NCBI GenBank assembly: GCA_026545765.1 | Contig: CM048841.1 | Coordinates: 64,679,354 to 64,743,353 of the forward strand | DNA from: Plantago major | Lineage: Eukaryota; Streptophyta; Magnoliopsida; Lamiales; Plantaginaceae | Reading direction: 5' to 3' | DNA: 64,000 bases | Notes under the pieces: generated by a model | Told to the model about the DNA's origin: nothing | Databases searched by the model: none | The model's input: only the letters and a program-made list of their open reading frames with translations | Part shown: positions 21,041 through 34,093 of the stretch, in pieces | How positions within the stretch are numbered: the first letter of the stretch is position 1 | Layout: every line of letters begins with the position of its first letter | Program-made: the position numbers and the translations under genes

Positions 21041-24000
21041 GTATATGACAAATCTAGTGATACGTATTCTTCATCTTGGGTTATCTTATATCTCTTCTAA
21101 AAATATTCAATACTTTAGGCTCAATCAGAAGTAGAAGTGGAAGGGGACAAAGTTGAGACATCCCCTGCACCTATGAAAATTGATGAGGCATCAAGGCCTT
21201 CTTCACAAGAAAAGATTCCAGAGACTGCACAATTCTCTGAGAGACAAATATCTGAGCCTCCCATGGAGGTAATTGACCACTCAGATATCTGACTTGTCAC
21301 TTAAAGTTTTTCTTGATAAAATTTCCTAAGTATTGTGATACTTTTTAACTCTCAGGTTCAAGAAAGAAAGGTTGATGAGGACCAGACTTCCAAGTCTCCA
21401 CCTCACAACAAGATATCTGAGACACCAATTATCTCATTAGAACAAGTCTCTGAGCCTGAAGTACTTACTCAAGTAATCCAGAAACTAAGCTAAACTTCTA
21501 CTCAGATATCTACAAAAGTTTTGAAGCTCACTCAAAACTCTTTCTTTCAGGCTCAAACAGATGCAAAGCAGGTTCCCATTGAAGAGACAAGGGACCTACT
21601 TCACTTCTTCAAAGCTCACACCCTGCCAAAGCATATTCAATGCTTCAAGAAATGGCAGAAGTTAAGGTGCTCTGATCTCTCTGAAATATTGAGAATCACA
21701 GATCAACCAATCAGACGAGCACGAGCTCTTGACTTGGAGACATACATCCATGCAATGTTCCCTACCGAACAATACACAGTTGCGACTCTATTGCATAAGG
21801 ATTTCTCCAGAGAAGTAGCGCATAGTTTGATACATGCCTTCGAACAGGCAGATGGTCAGACAAGATTACAAATGGCATTCAAGCCAGTCCTGCCCCAGAC
21901 TCTGCAATTTATACCTTCTGAACAAGAAGAAGTTAATGGGCAGAAGATCACTATCCCGGAGGTGATCAATCTTGTATCTGAAGATGATGAGGAGGAAGAA
22001 ATGAATGAAAATTACTTTGATGAACCTCCCACTGACCATCACCAAAAGGATGATAATGACAAAAAGGATGATGATGATGCCCCTGCACCAGGGACCGGAG
22101 GAATTTCACAGAGAGACAATGCCTCAGCTGCTGAAAAGCAAACTGAGAAGACTTCACAGAAAACTCCGTCTTCATCACCTCAGAAATCTACTCATCCATC
22201 TTCCCAACACGCAGTTACTACTGGACAAGTAGTTGAGCTTTCTGAAGAAACCGATCAGAAAATATTAAACACTCAAACCAGATCGCTCAACTCGCATAAC
22301 TGTTGGAAGAAGATCAATACTCCATCTTCAACCGGAAGATCAAATAGCTAAATCCAGAGACAAGCTTGATCAACTACAAGATCAATACTTACAAGAAATG
22401 ATTGCTTACTCGAGGTTAAAGAGCTACGGATGTCGTGCATGATATCACCAAAGAACTCGATACTGAAGAAGTATCTAAAGTCAAGCATGATGCTAAGGCT
22501 GCATCATCTTCAAAAGAAGTACCATCCTCCTCCCAGAAAGGAAAGAAACCAATCTCTGAGATGGTTGCTGGACTCGATACAATCGATGAAAATGTCCAAG
22601 AGGATGAAGATCACCGGTGATTACTCGATGATGAAGAAGACAAGACTTTGGCGAACAATCGCAATGAACATTTAGCGGTTTCTCACTTGAAAAGGAAGTT
22701 GATTGCTCTACAATATTCAGAAGCGCCAAATGTCCACTCCCATGAATACATGAGCAGATGCAATCGACTCATCCGAAAAAGGAGATGTCTTCACGAACAA
22801 GGAAGTAATTGCCTCGTCCCCTCGAATCGAAAAGTTCATCGAGCTTATCACTCGAGAACAACTAGCATAGTCATTGCTCGAAAGACACAGGAATGATAAG
22901 GACGATGATGCGTCTTTAGCTGAAAAAGCTTTTCAAGAGGCAAGTTACATGCTGAAAAGGATGCCATCCTAGGCCCATTGGCAGAGCTCACTGATAAGGA
23001 CAACGGACTTATCAAGCAAAATCAGGAGCTCAAAGCCGAACTTCAGAAGTTGGTCACTGCCTATAATTATCTACAAGGGCACTTCAACTCTCTCTCAGAT
23101 TCCTTTATGAGACTGAGTCAGCCAACAATGACTAAGGGGGAAAGAATGTACAAATCTGGACCTCGAAGTCAGGGGGAATGGGAAGAAGGAGAAGAAAACA
23201 AGAAGAAATCTGTAGCTGGTGCGGCTCAGAAAGGAAGAAGAAAAACTTCCCAGCCACCACTCGAATCAATGAACCCTCCTCAAGCCAAGCTGCTTTGCAA
23301 ATAGTAGCTGCTTCCCAGAAACCTACTGAAGGAACCAAAATGATAACAAGGGCCATGGCACAGAAACCTCCAAGGAGTACCAAGGCTACAAGGAGAAGAC
23401 AAGTTAAAGGGATTGATGAATCTTCTGAAGAAGAAGAAGAAGGTCAAATCAAGTCCCAGGGCAATGAAGAAGGCTGTAAAACTCTCACAAGATCTAATCT
23501 TGATGATGATGAGGAAACTGATGAAGATGAAGCTCCTCTTCATAGAAAAAGGAAAATTGAAAGCCTAACTGAGCCCATAGTTGCAAAGCCCCTAGCAGCT
23601 AAAACATCCTCTGGAAATACCAAGTCTATCCAGGGTGGTGGTTCTTCAAGCAACAACCCAAAGAGAATTCAAGACAGAGAAGGAACAGACTGAGAGCTGA
23701 GCAAAGACAAAGTCAACTTCCACTCAGGCCAGAAGAAGCCAAAATAGAGTATGTGAAGTATGACAATGATTCCTCCGCTCTGAGGCATCAATCAGAAAAA
23801 TGGCTATTGGATTCTGGAACTTAAGCATCTATTGGTAAATTCAAGATTTCCAGAACCAATTCATAAACAACTTATGGCATGGAGAAAGGACAAGCCAATC
23901 TTGATCAACACCAATCACATTAAAGCCTGGTTGGATTTTGAAGTTGTCAAGAGAACTGAAGCCATGAGAAAGGACCTCTCTGATGAATGTCCATATGGAA

Positions 24001-24346
24001 AGCCAGATGATGTGCATGTAATTCGAATATCACAGAACAGCACAAGAGCAAGACTTCATTTGTGGAACCCTATGAGTCGTTCTATCTAACTGAAGATCAA
24101 TACAAGGGTGACATCAGATATCTGAAGATTATCTATGAATACTTCAAGCTTTCAGATATCAGAATAGAGCATGCCTGGAAGTGGGGAAAGTACCTATGGG
24201 TCAAACATTTTGCCAAGAAAAATCCTACCAAAACCTACAAATAGGTCTGTGGATTTGCCAGAGACACAGAGATGCTCGTCAGAACTCTTCTCTATGATTA
24301 TTCTGATGACATCAAAAGGTTTGGAGATAGGAAATTTGCAGACTGA
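21041..24346 (+). pseudogene. env-like gene of element B, introns 3-5 and exons 4-6
   Basis: Intron 3 21041-21118; exon 4 21119-21268 (150 bp); intron 4 21269-21355; exon 5 21356-21472 (117 bp); intron 5 21473-21550; exon 6 from 21551. All introns are GT-AG. Exon 6 encodes a conserved block (DLLHFFKAHTLPKHIQCFKKW), an acidic run (DDDDAPAPGT), coiled coils, basic clusters such as HRKRKIES, and a C-terminal domain with AWLDFEVVKRTEAMRKDL and HAWKWGKYLWVKHFAKKNPT. It ends at TGA 24344-24346. Frameshifts cluster at 22280-22940, where CAG/CTG sites read CG many times; a TAG near 24242 also breaks it. Function unknown; the coiled coils suggest protein assembly rather than membrane fusion. Confidence 0.78.
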
Positions 24347-24726
24347 TCCACAGAAACACTGTTGAAGACTTGAAGAGTTGAAGACTAGTTTATTAGGATG
24401 TTTACATGGAGCTTGGTTACTCCTGTTGTCCTAATTTACTATGTAGTTTTTGTATTTTTGCTGACTGAGCTTAACTGTTTTATGTATTGAAGTTATCTGT
24501 AATCCTTATTTGTAACTTATCTGAAGAACTTACTCTCAGATAGTATTCTATAAAAGATAACTTGTCAGCAAAGATCACACCTTGTGATTTGGTTGATGTC
24601 TACTTTCTGCACTTAATTAAATTAATTTGAAGATCTTAAGAAAAGATTAAGTGTTGGATTGTTCACTCATCCAGATTTGTAATAGGTAAAGATAGCCATT
24701 GTTGACTGATCAAAATGGGGGAAATT
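24347..24726 (+). other. 3' untranslated region and polypurine tract of B
   Basis: No gene. It contains a conserved ATTCTATAAAAGATAACTTG (24547) also found in A and D, and ends in the polypurine tract AAAATGGGGGAAATT (24712-24726) directly before the LTR, where plus-strand DNA synthesis would start. Confidence 0.75.
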
Positions 24727-26471
24727 TGTTGGGAAATTTGTTGGGAAATTTCTTGTGAAATTTGTTAGGAATTTTGTTAGATATTTTGTTAAGAATATCT
24801 GTTTAGTTTTGATCAGCAACATGATGACTTATCTTAGTCTCAGAAAGGTGATTAGTACTCTTGGTTCACTTGAACATTGTAAAAGAGGAAACCCACTAAG
24901 TATGATAGTCTAGTTAATCTTGTATAGGATGTTAGGTCTCAAAATGTAATTTTTATTTTATGAAGAGAAGACCAAGAAGAAGACATCCAAGCAGAACAAG
25001 CTCAACGACATTGAAGACTTGAAGAAACTGCACAAGATTGCTGAAACTGTTGTTCAGATACCTTAGCCAGATATCTTGAAGACACGAATAGTTTCAAACA
25101 AACTGTGTCACAAGAGATATCTGAGAAATAAGAAACATATCTGAAAACAAGGAAAGTGTCCACAGATATCTATTCTCAGATACCTTGAGCATTAACCACA
25201 TTTCTGAAAAAGAAATGTATATATTGCAAACAAAGTTTTTTCAATAAATAAGTGGTATCTGAAGATTGAAGATAAGGACGTGCAAAGAATCAGACAACAC
25301 TAGTCTCTGATACAAAGCATAGTTCCGTTGGCACTACAGGACAAAAAATATAGTACAATGCATTTAATGCACGGACAAAGATGTCTGAATAAAAGCAACG
25401 GAAGCTTCTGAAGAAGAAGACAAAACCTGCTACAGTACTATACACAAATATCAATAGTTTGAATTTGAGCCTAACGGATACTATTCAAACGGCACTCAAA
25501 TTCATCTATAAATATCAACACTTAGACTGATTGAGAAGACACCTTAGACACACGACATAACTTAAAAACGCTGAACGTCTTACTCTCTTAAAGCAACTTA
25601 CTTACTCACAAAGCTTTCTGTTGCGACCAAAGCATTTGATCTTGAGTAACACTGAAGTTCTAAGTGTCCTGATCCTAAACAAGCGAACCTATCTGTGAAG
25701 GAGTTGAATCAAATGATCAACTATCTGAGATTCATTCTCTTGAACAGATATCATAAGACTTGAGTCAGTAAAATCGAACAAGATATCATACGCTGTAAAG
25801 TGTATTAAGTAACTTGATTCACAGAGCTATCTGAATAACTGAATAAGTTATTAAAGAAGCTCATCTGACAACTCAAATCAAAACCAACACCATAACTGGC
25901 GTGGAGTACATGAAGTACTTAGTTTGAAAAATCAGGGAATAACTCCAAGGTTATCGGAGTATAGGAAGTACTTGATTTGGGAAACTAAGGAATAACTCCA
26001 AGGTTATTGAGTATAGGAAGTACTTAGCTTGGGAAGCTAGGGAATAACTCAAAGGTTTCTGAGTATAGGAAGTACTTGGCTGTGAAAGCCGGGGAACAAC
26101 TCAGGGGGAACATTTAGTTGGGAACCAATTGTTAAGAATCTTAGAATAGGTTTATTGTAAGGAGAACTCAATTATCTGTTCTAGTGAATTCTAGGTCTCT
26201 GATAGACCGAAGTGGATTAGTTGGAGGATTACGCCACCTCCAGATACCACTATACTTGTTGTGTTATTTACCTTTCTGTATTTACATTTCAGCAACACAC
26301 ACACACATTAACTGTTTCTGCACTTATCTTTATTAAGTCTTCCGCGCTCTGATTCTAAGTATCAGATATCTATTTAGATATCTGAGAAATAGTTTTTATC
26401 GACAAAAGTTTTAAAAGACTATTCACCCCCCCCCCCTCTAGTCTTTTACTTTGCCGTTATCTGGACCAACA
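24727..26471 (+). repeat. 3' LTR of element B
   Basis: 1745 bp, TGTTGG...CCAACA. TATA box at 25507; four leader hairpin units at about 25907-26105; an (AC) run near 26292; a C-run at 26426-26435. It keeps the CAGATATCTG-type sequences that the 5' LTR shows damaged. Confidence 0.95.
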
Positions 26472-26476
26472 ATAAG

Positions 26477-29075
26477 GATTTCTCCAGAGAAGTGGCGCAC
26501 AGTTTGATACAAGCCTTTGAACAGGCAGATGGTCAGACAAGATTACAAATGGCATTTCAGCCAGTCCTGCCCCAAACTCTGCAATTTATACCTTCTGAAC
26601 AAGAAGAGGTTAATGGGCAGAAGATCACTATTCCTGAAGTGATCAATCTTGTATATGAAGATGATGAGGAGGAAGAGATAAACGAAAATGACTTCGATGA
26701 ACCTCCCACTGACCATCACCAAAAGGATGACCGCATAAAAAGGATGATGATGATGCCCCTGCACCAGGGACCGGAGGAATTTCGCTAAGAAATGATGCCT
26801 CAGCTGCTGAAAAGCACACTGAGAAGACTTCACAGAAATCTCCATCTCCATCTCCTCAGAAATCTACTCATCCATCTTCTAACCAACACCCAGTTACTAC
26901 TGAACAAGTAGTTGAGCTTTCTGAAGAAACTAATCAGAAAATATTAAACACTCAAACCAGATCTGCTCAACTCAGACAACTGTTGGAAGAAGAACAACAG
27001 CTCCATCTTCAACTGGAAGATCAAATAGCTAAATCCAGAGACAAGCTTGATCAACTACAAGATCAATACTTACAAGAAATGATTGCTTACTCTGACGTTA
27101 GAGAGCTACGGTATGCTGTGCATGATATCACCAAAGAACTCGACATCAAGAAGTATTCAAGTCAAGCATGATGCTAAGGCTGCATCATCTTCAAAAGAAG
27201 TACCATCCTCCTCCCAGAAAGGGAAGAAACCAATCTCTGAGATGGTTGCTGGACTCGATACAATCGATGAAAATGTCCAAGAGGATGAAGATCACTGGGC
27301 TGCTTACTCAGATGATGAAGAAGACAAGACTTTGGCAAAGCACCGCAATGAACATTTAGCGGTTTCTCACTTGAAAAGGAAGCTGATTGCTCCTACAATA
27401 TTCAGCAAACTGCCAAATGTCCACTCCAATGAATACATGAACAGGTGCCAAGTACTGGCTACTCTAAACGAGGAGATGTCTTCACAGAACAAGGAAGTAA
27501 TTGACTCCGTCCCCTCTGAAATGAAAAAGTTGACTGAGCTCATCACTCAGAGAACAACTAGCATAGTCATTGCTCAGAAAGATCTGGGAATGATAAGGGA
27601 CGATGATGCGTCTTTAGCTGAAAAAGCTTTCCAAGAGGCAAGTTACACTGCTGGAAAAGCAGATGCCATCCTAGGCCCATTGGCAGAGCTCACTGATAAG
27701 GACAATGGAATTATCAAACAAAATCAGGAGCTCAAAGCCGAACTTCAGAAGTTGGTCACTGCCTATAATTATTTACAAGGGCACTTCAACTCTCTCTCAG
27801 CTTCCTTTATGAGACTGAGTCAGCCAACAATGACTAAGGGGGAAAGAATGTACAAATCTGGACCTCAAAGTTAGGGGGAATGGGAAGAAGGAGATGAAAA
27901 CAAGAAGAAATCTGGAGCTGGTGCGACTCAGAAAGGAAGAAGAAACATGAAAACTTCCCAGCCACCACTCAGAATCAATGAACCCTCCTCAAGACAAGCT
28001 GCTTTGCAGATAGTAGCTGCTTCCCAGAAACCTACTGAAGGAACTAAAATGATAACAAGGGCCATGGCACAGAAACCTCCAAGGAGTACCAAGGCTCCAA
28101 GGAGAAGACAAGTTAAAGGGATTGATGAATCTTCTGAAGAAGAAGAAGAAGGTCAAATCAAGTCCCTGGGCAATGAAGAAGGTCAGAAACTCTCACAAGA
28201 TCTAATCTTGATGATGATGAGGAAACTGATGAAGATGAAGCTCCTCTTCACAGAAAAAGGAAAATTGAAAGCCTAACTGAGCCCATAGCTGCAAAGCCCC
28301 AGAAGCTAAAACACCCTCTGAAATACCAAGTCTATCCGGTGGTTCTTCAAGCAACAACCCCAAAGAGAATTCAAGATGAGAAGGAACATCGAGAGCTGAG
28401 CAAAGAAAAAGTCAACTTCCACTCAGGCCAGAAGAAGCCAAAATAGAGTATGTGAAGTATGACAATGATTCCTCTGTCTACAGGTACATTAATCAGAAAA
28501 ATGGCTATTGGATTATGGAACTTAAGCATCTATTGGTAAATTCAAGATTTCCAGAACCAATCTATAAACAACTTATGGCATGGAGAAAAGATAAGCCAAC
28601 CTTGATCAACACCAATCACATTAAAGCCTGGTTGGATTTTGAAGTTGTCAAGAGAACTGAAGCCATGAGAAAGGACCTCTCTGATGAATGTCCATATGGA
28701 AAGCCAGATGATGTGCACAGAATTCTGAACATCACAGGAACAGGCACAAGAGCAAGACTCGCTGTAGAACCCTATGAATCGTTCTATCTAACTGAAGATC
28801 AATACAAGGGTGACATCAGATATCTGAAGATTATCTATGAATACTTCAAGATTTCAGATATCAGAATAGAGCATGCCTGGAAGTGGGGAAAGTACCTATA
28901 GGTCAAACATTTTGTCAAGAAAAACCCTACCAAAACCTATAAAGAGGTCTGTGGATTTGCCAGAGACACTGAGATGCTCGTCAGAACACTTCTCTATGAT
29001 TATTCTGATGACATCAAAAGGTTTGGAGATAGGAAATTTGCAGACTTATCCATAGAACTACTGTTGAAGACTTGA
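26477..29075 (+). pseudogene. env-like gene of element A, remainder of exon 6
   Basis: Continues the exon cut at 13444. It carries the acidic region (EDDEEEEINENDFDEPP), coiled coils (LLEEEQQLHLQLEDQIAKSR near 26983; KQNQELKAELQKLV near 27720), basic segments, then the C-terminal domain (28452-29075) with YWIMELKHLLVNSRFPEP and RIEHAWKWGKYL. Frameshifts near 26732, 27150 and 28160; stops near 27873 and a TAG at about 28900 (TGG to TAG). The frame ends near 29075. It is cleaner than the B copy in 27180-27870, where the CWG sites are intact. Confidence 0.8.
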
Positions 29076-29435
29076 AGAGTTGAAGATTTGAAGACTAGTT
29101 TATTAGGATGTTTACTTGGAGCTTGGTTACTCCTGTTGTCCTAATTTACTATGTAATTTTTGTATTTTTGCTGACTGAGCCAAACTTGTTCTATGTATTG
29201 AAGTTATCTGTAATCTCTCTTTATAACTTATCTGAAGAACCTACTCTCAGATAGTATTCTATAAAAGATAACTTGTCAGCAAAGATCACACCTTGTGATT
29301 TGGTTGATGTTTACTTTCTGCACTTAATTAATTAAATTGAAGATCTTAAGAAAAGATTAAGTGTTGGATTGTTCACTCATCCAGATTTGTAATAGGTAAG
29401 ATAGTCATCGTTGACTGATCAAAAAGGGGGAAATT
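29076..29435 (+). other. 3' untranslated region and polypurine tract of A
   Basis: No gene. Homologous to 24347-24726, with ATTCTATAAAAGATAACTTG near 29257. The polypurine tract AAAAAGGGGGAAATT (29421-29435) abuts the LTR. Confidence 0.75.
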
Positions 29436-31137
29436 TGTTGGGAAATTTCTTGGAAATTTGTTGGGAAATTTGTTAGATATTTTGTTACAAAAATCTGTTT
29501 AGATTTTGATCAGCAACATGATGACTTATCTTAGTCACAGAAAGGTGATTAGTACTCTTGGTTCACTTGAACATTGTAAAAGAGGAAACCCACTAAGTAT
29601 GATAGTCTAGCTAATCTTGTATAGGATGTTAGGTCTCAAAATGTAATTTTTATTTTATGAAGAGAAGACCAAGAAGAAGACATCCAAGCAGAACAAGCTC
29701 AACGACATTGAAGACTTGAAGAAACTGCACAAGATTACTGAAACTGTTTTTCAGATACCTTAGCCAGATATCTTGAAGACACGAATAGTTTTAAACAAAC
29801 TGTGTCACAAGAGATATCTGAGAAATAAGAGGTCTATCTGAAAACAAGGAAAGTGTCCACAGATATCTATTCTCAGATACCTTGAGCTTTAACCACATTT
29901 CTGAAAAAGAAATATATATATTGCAAACAAAGTTGTTTCAATAAATAAGTGGTATCTGAAGATTGAAGATAAGGACGTGCAAAGAATCAGATAACACTAG
30001 TCTCTGATACAAAGCATAGTTCCGTTGGCACTACAGGACAAAAAGTATAGTACAATGCATTTAATGCACGGACAGAGATGTCTGAATAAAAGCAACGGCA
30101 GCTTCTGAAGAAGAAGACAAAACCTGCTACAGTACTATACACAGATATCAATAGTTTGAATTTGAGCCTAACGGATACTATTCAAACGGCACTCAAATTC
30201 ATCTATAAATATCAACACTTAGACTGCTTGAAGAGACACACGACATATCTTGAAAACGCTGAACATCTTACTCTCTCAAAGCAACTTACTTATCCTCAAA
30301 GCTTTCTGTTGCGACCAAAGCTTTTGATCTTGAGTAACACTGAAGTTCTAAGTGTCCTGATCCTAAACAAGCACAGCTATCTGTGAAAGAGTTGAAACGA
30401 AAGATCAAGTATCTGAGATTCATTCTCTTGAACATTTATCTAAGACTTGGGTCAGTAAAAAGAAAAGTGTATTAAGTATACTTGATTCACAGAGCTATCT
30501 GAATAACTGAATAAGTTATTAAAGAAGCTCATCTGACAACTCAAACCAAAACCAACAACATAACTGGCGTGGAGTACATGAAGTACTTAGTTTGAAAAAT
30601 CAGGGAATAACTCCAAGGTTACCGGAGTATAGGAAGTACTTGATTTGGGAACCTAAGGAATAACTCCAAGGTTATTGAGTATAGGAAGTACTTAGCTTGG
30701 GAAGCTAGGGAATAACTCAAAGGTTTCTGAGTACAGGAAGTACTTGGCTGTGAAAGCCGGGGAACAACTCAGGGGGAACATTTGGTTGGGAACCAATTGT
30801 TTAAGAATCTTAGAATAGGATTATTGTAAGGTGAACTCAATTATCTGTTCTAGTGAATTCTAGGTCTCTGGTAGACCGAAGTGGATTAGTTGGAGGATTA
30901 CGCCACCTCCAGATACCACTATACTTGCTGTGTTATTTACCTTTCTGTATTTATATTTCAGCAACACACACACACACACACACACACTTTAACTGTTTCT
31001 GCACTTATCTTTATTAAGTCTTCCGCGCTCTGATTCTAAGTATCAGATATCTGAGAAATAGTTTTTATCGACAAAAGTTTTAAAAGACTATTCACCCCCC
31101 CTCTAGTCTTTTTACTTTGCCGTTATTTGGACCAACA
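29436..31137 (+). repeat. 3' LTR of element A
   Basis: 1702 bp, TGTTGG...CCAACA. It has one fewer start-repeat than the 5' LTR. TATA box at 30204, hairpin units at about 30570-30771, an expanded (CA) microsatellite at 30963-30986. Confidence 0.95.
30963..30986. repeat. (CA)n microsatellite in A 3' LTR
   Basis: About 12 CA repeats, against 3-6 at the same point in the other LTRs; slippage after insertion. Confidence 0.85.
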
Positions 31138-31142
31138 AATCC
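31138..31142. repeat. TSD of element A, right copy (AATCC)
   Basis: Matches 1902-1906. Confidence 0.95.
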
Positions 31143-31628
31143 TTACGTAATGATGATTGTGAATGCATGCTTACTTCTAGTATTCACTTATAATTGCTTG
31201 CTTGTCCCGAGATTTGATAAGTTGTTTGAGAAATTGACAAGTTTTGTTCTTGCTAACCGTATGTTTGATAAATGCCTCACTAGAACAAACTTGTTTATTC
31301 CCCTTTTTTTTCTCTTATGATTGCATGTTCGTATGATTATTACATGATGTTATATGCTTAGAAAACATACTTACATTGTCATATGATCACATGGTAGAAA
31401 TTCTTGTGCAATATGCTTGGCAGAATATGAAGGCTGCTTTACATGCCTAGTTCATGGATTGATTTGAAGTAGCTATTGATCTTTTGACACGCTAAGTTTT
31501 GTGAATACTTGATGTCCCAAACTGGGTTTGGGGGAGGCAATCCCTCAAAAGAATTGCATGTAATCCTTAGTGATTGAATTTGTTTCTAACATGCTATCTC
31601 ACACTTTTTCATTTTGAACTTAGGTACC
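31143..31628 (+). other. Host element H, segment 2 upstream of env-like ATG
   Basis: No gene. AT-rich. GGGTTTGGGGGAGG (31526-31539) resembles the polypurine tracts of Athila-like elements. TTTTGAACTTAG (ending about 31623) looks like a 3' splice site just before the ATG at 31629. Confidence 0.5.
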
Positions 31629-31719
31629 ATGGGTAGAACACGAAGGGAGACGGAAATTGTATGCCTGAGCAATAGGGGTGCCAAGAAAGGCAAAAAGGCC
31701 GCCATATCCGGAGCAATTT

Positions 31720-33141
31720 TGACGTGCACTTAGGAATTTTATAATCGTTGTATTCTTGTAATTCCCAAATAAACGCAAAAATTTAAATTTATATTAGTTC
31801 GGAAGCCTACAAATCCACAGAATAGCAGAAAGTTGACTCGTTATGTCGTTCTCCTCGGATACTTAGCATAGGAACAAGCAAATAACGAAAGCGTTTTGAT
31901 GTGCAAACAACAGACAAATGAATTTTAGATGTAGTCGAATTCTTAAAACGGTTTTGTAATCAATGGGTGAAAGGTGTAAAGGATACCAACTTTCCTTCTA
32001 ACCGTACTACTTCTAACTACTTGAATAAAAGACAACGTATTCGCCCCTATCGGCAGCAAGGATACCTGTTATATTGGATCAAGTCGCGGTTAATCCTGAA
32101 CAACCTCACTATGCCAATGAAATTGTTGTGTCACTCAACAACACACCACGTCACGTTTTTAGACAAGATAAATAAATAAATTTAAATACCTCAACCGCCT
32201 CTTCCTACCCAAAGGAAGCCTAAGTACCTCAATAATAAATAAAGAGAGCCGGACAAATAGAGATTATACAAATACAAATTATGTCTAATAAGCAATTCAT
32301 GTATCATGGTACATAAAGAAGTAACAGGCAGAATTCCAGTGGTTCGCCTTTACGAAAGCGTTTAGCTACTCATAGTCATAGTAAATAGAACACAGACGAA
32401 TTCAAAAAAAGAGAGAAAATAAAAGCTTAGTCTTGATATCTTCGTTCTTGACGGCTAGGGTTTTCTTCTCCAGGTTGCTGACGGCTAGGGTTTTTATGTT
32501 TTGGGGTTTCACTTCCCCGACGACTGGTTCTCTCTCTCAAGAGAGCTATTTTTTATTGCGGTGTGTGATTATGAGACCCCAACACACTTATTTATACTGT
32601 AAAAAGCGTCCTCCAGCCACCCATGATGATTAAGGAAGGTTAGAATGGCGAGCTCTGGCCCGACGGACTTCACAAATAGGCCTTTTGGAAGCTTCTCGAC
32701 TGATTGCAGTCACCTAGTGACCGCAGTCAGCCCGCCGCGGTCACGAGGTGACTGTCCCAGTTAGCTGTCTGCGCCTTGTGTTGGTCGTTTTGTCTTGTTC
32801 TTCGATTTCGGGCTTCGTAAGTTCATTTTCTCGAAAACTGATCTTCTACAATGCTATGTAATTTTGAATTATCTTCGCATTGGTGGGTCACATGCCTTGA
32901 TTGGACTCCTCGAACTCCGTGTACAAGCAAATCAACGTATTTCCTTATTTTCCTCGATTTCGCATAATTATGACGTTTGGCACCAGAAATCGTGCAATTC
33001 CTCAAAAACGCGATGATGCCCTACAAAATACATAAACAGTTGGTAATTGGTCATAATATGATGTAAATATTGAATCTTGGGCAAACACCGTGGGTCTAAA
33101 AGTATGCAAAAATGCACATTTAATGGTCACATCATCCGTCA
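31720..33141 (-). mobile_element. Solo LTR, Ty3-like, inserted in H env-like gene
   Basis: 1422 bp; on the - strand it reads TGACGG...GCACGTCA, with 5-bp inverted ends TGACG/CGTCA. The flanks share ATTT (31716-31719 and 33142-33145), a 4-bp duplication, or a 5-bp one with one change. Removing it restores the reading frame of the H gene (GGAGCAATTTCAAAAGG). TATA box (reverse of TATAAATA) near 32590. No internal region remains, so it probably arose by LTR-LTR recombination. Same family as 1-1642. Confidence 0.82.
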
Positions 33142-34093
33142 ATTTCAAAAGGTGATAAAGCTTGGTTACAAAGGAACAAAGATCGTGAAGTTATTCCCGA
33201 AAGGAATGTTGACATCAAATGGACGAGAAGTAAGAACTATGATTGGATGTATAATACTTTGAACTTCTACAATTGGGAGTGTACACGTCTAGCCTTAAAG
33301 ATTATAGCGTGCAACTTGTACGAGATTATATGCGGAGTTCTTTTAATTAAAGATGGATGAGCCCGAAGACCTAGTTTTTACACATGCGATCACCATTTGA
33401 TGGGTCGAGTTCATGTTTGGGCCCGAAACAATCAACCGCTTTTAAAATTCTCGCTGGCTAAAAAAATGACCAGTTCAAGGCCCCACCATATCATGAGATG
33501 AGTTTCATGGACATCAAGCCTAACATTCCTTCGGTCCTACTTGGAGAAAGATTTCAAGGAAATGTGGTGTATGATGAGATACCGAGAGCCACCATCACGA
33601 ATGAAGCAAGATTTTGGATGCACTTTGTGGAGGCAAATCTCAAACCCACAAGTCATCATGGAGCAATCAGAAGAGACATAACCACGCTAGTCTATGCAAT
33701 CATGGAAGGTCACTTCATTGATGTTGGGAGAGTCATTATGGAAGAGTTGTATTCCTTGAGGGAGGATCAAAGGAGAAACTTGTCATTTCCCGGCTTGATC
33801 ATGGAGATTTGTACATAAAATAATGTACCTATGAATGAGGGATGCATTCACGGAGAAAAGGGTCAAGTTACTACTTGACAAACATAAGCAAGCGATAGCC
33901 TACCTCGTGAGAGCCATGGGAGTTGGAAATCAACCACAAGGGAGGTTCGATATGAGCTCTATACAAACATTTGTCAATCAATACCAAGAGCACCGCCGAG
34001 AAGATGTGTGGCACCAAGAAACGATGATTGAAATGGGATGCCGAACCGAATGGAATACTCATGTGAACTACCTCTACGCTCGACAACAAACTT

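Larger units (their letters stand above)
13445..26471 (+). mobile_element. Element B: SIRE-like retrotransposon nested in A
   Basis: 13,027 bp, same family and orientation as A, bounded by LTRs 13445-15126 and 24727-26471 and an ATAAG duplication. It carries gag, pol and the 3' two-thirds of the env-like gene. The pol-env spacer, env exon 1 and exon 2 are missing because RNase H is fused to exon 3 at about 20965-20995. Outside CWG-type differences its two LTRs look nearly identical, so the insertion is probably young. It has many frameshifts as written. Confidence 0.94.
1907..31137 (+). mobile_element. Element A: SIRE-like Ty1/copia retrotransposon, split by element B
   Basis: A complete element bounded by LTRs (1907-3624 and 29436-31137) and a 5-bp TSD. 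Without the nested element B and one TSD copy it is about 16.2 kb. Order: LTR, iMet primer site, gag, TAA, pol (PR-INT-RT-RH), hairpin array, env-like gene with introns, polypurine tract, LTR. The pol order with INT before RT defines Ty1/copia. RT and integrase-tail sequence and the large 3' gene fit the SIRE/Maximus lineage (Sirevirus). Gag and pol carry many frameshifts and stops, so it cannot move on its own as written. Confidence 0.93.

Noticed and set aside
24547..24566. TATA-like ATTCTATAAAAGATAAC as a promoter in the 3' UTR
   Set aside because: Conserved in A, B and D, but no gene lies downstream except the LTR; not enough to call.
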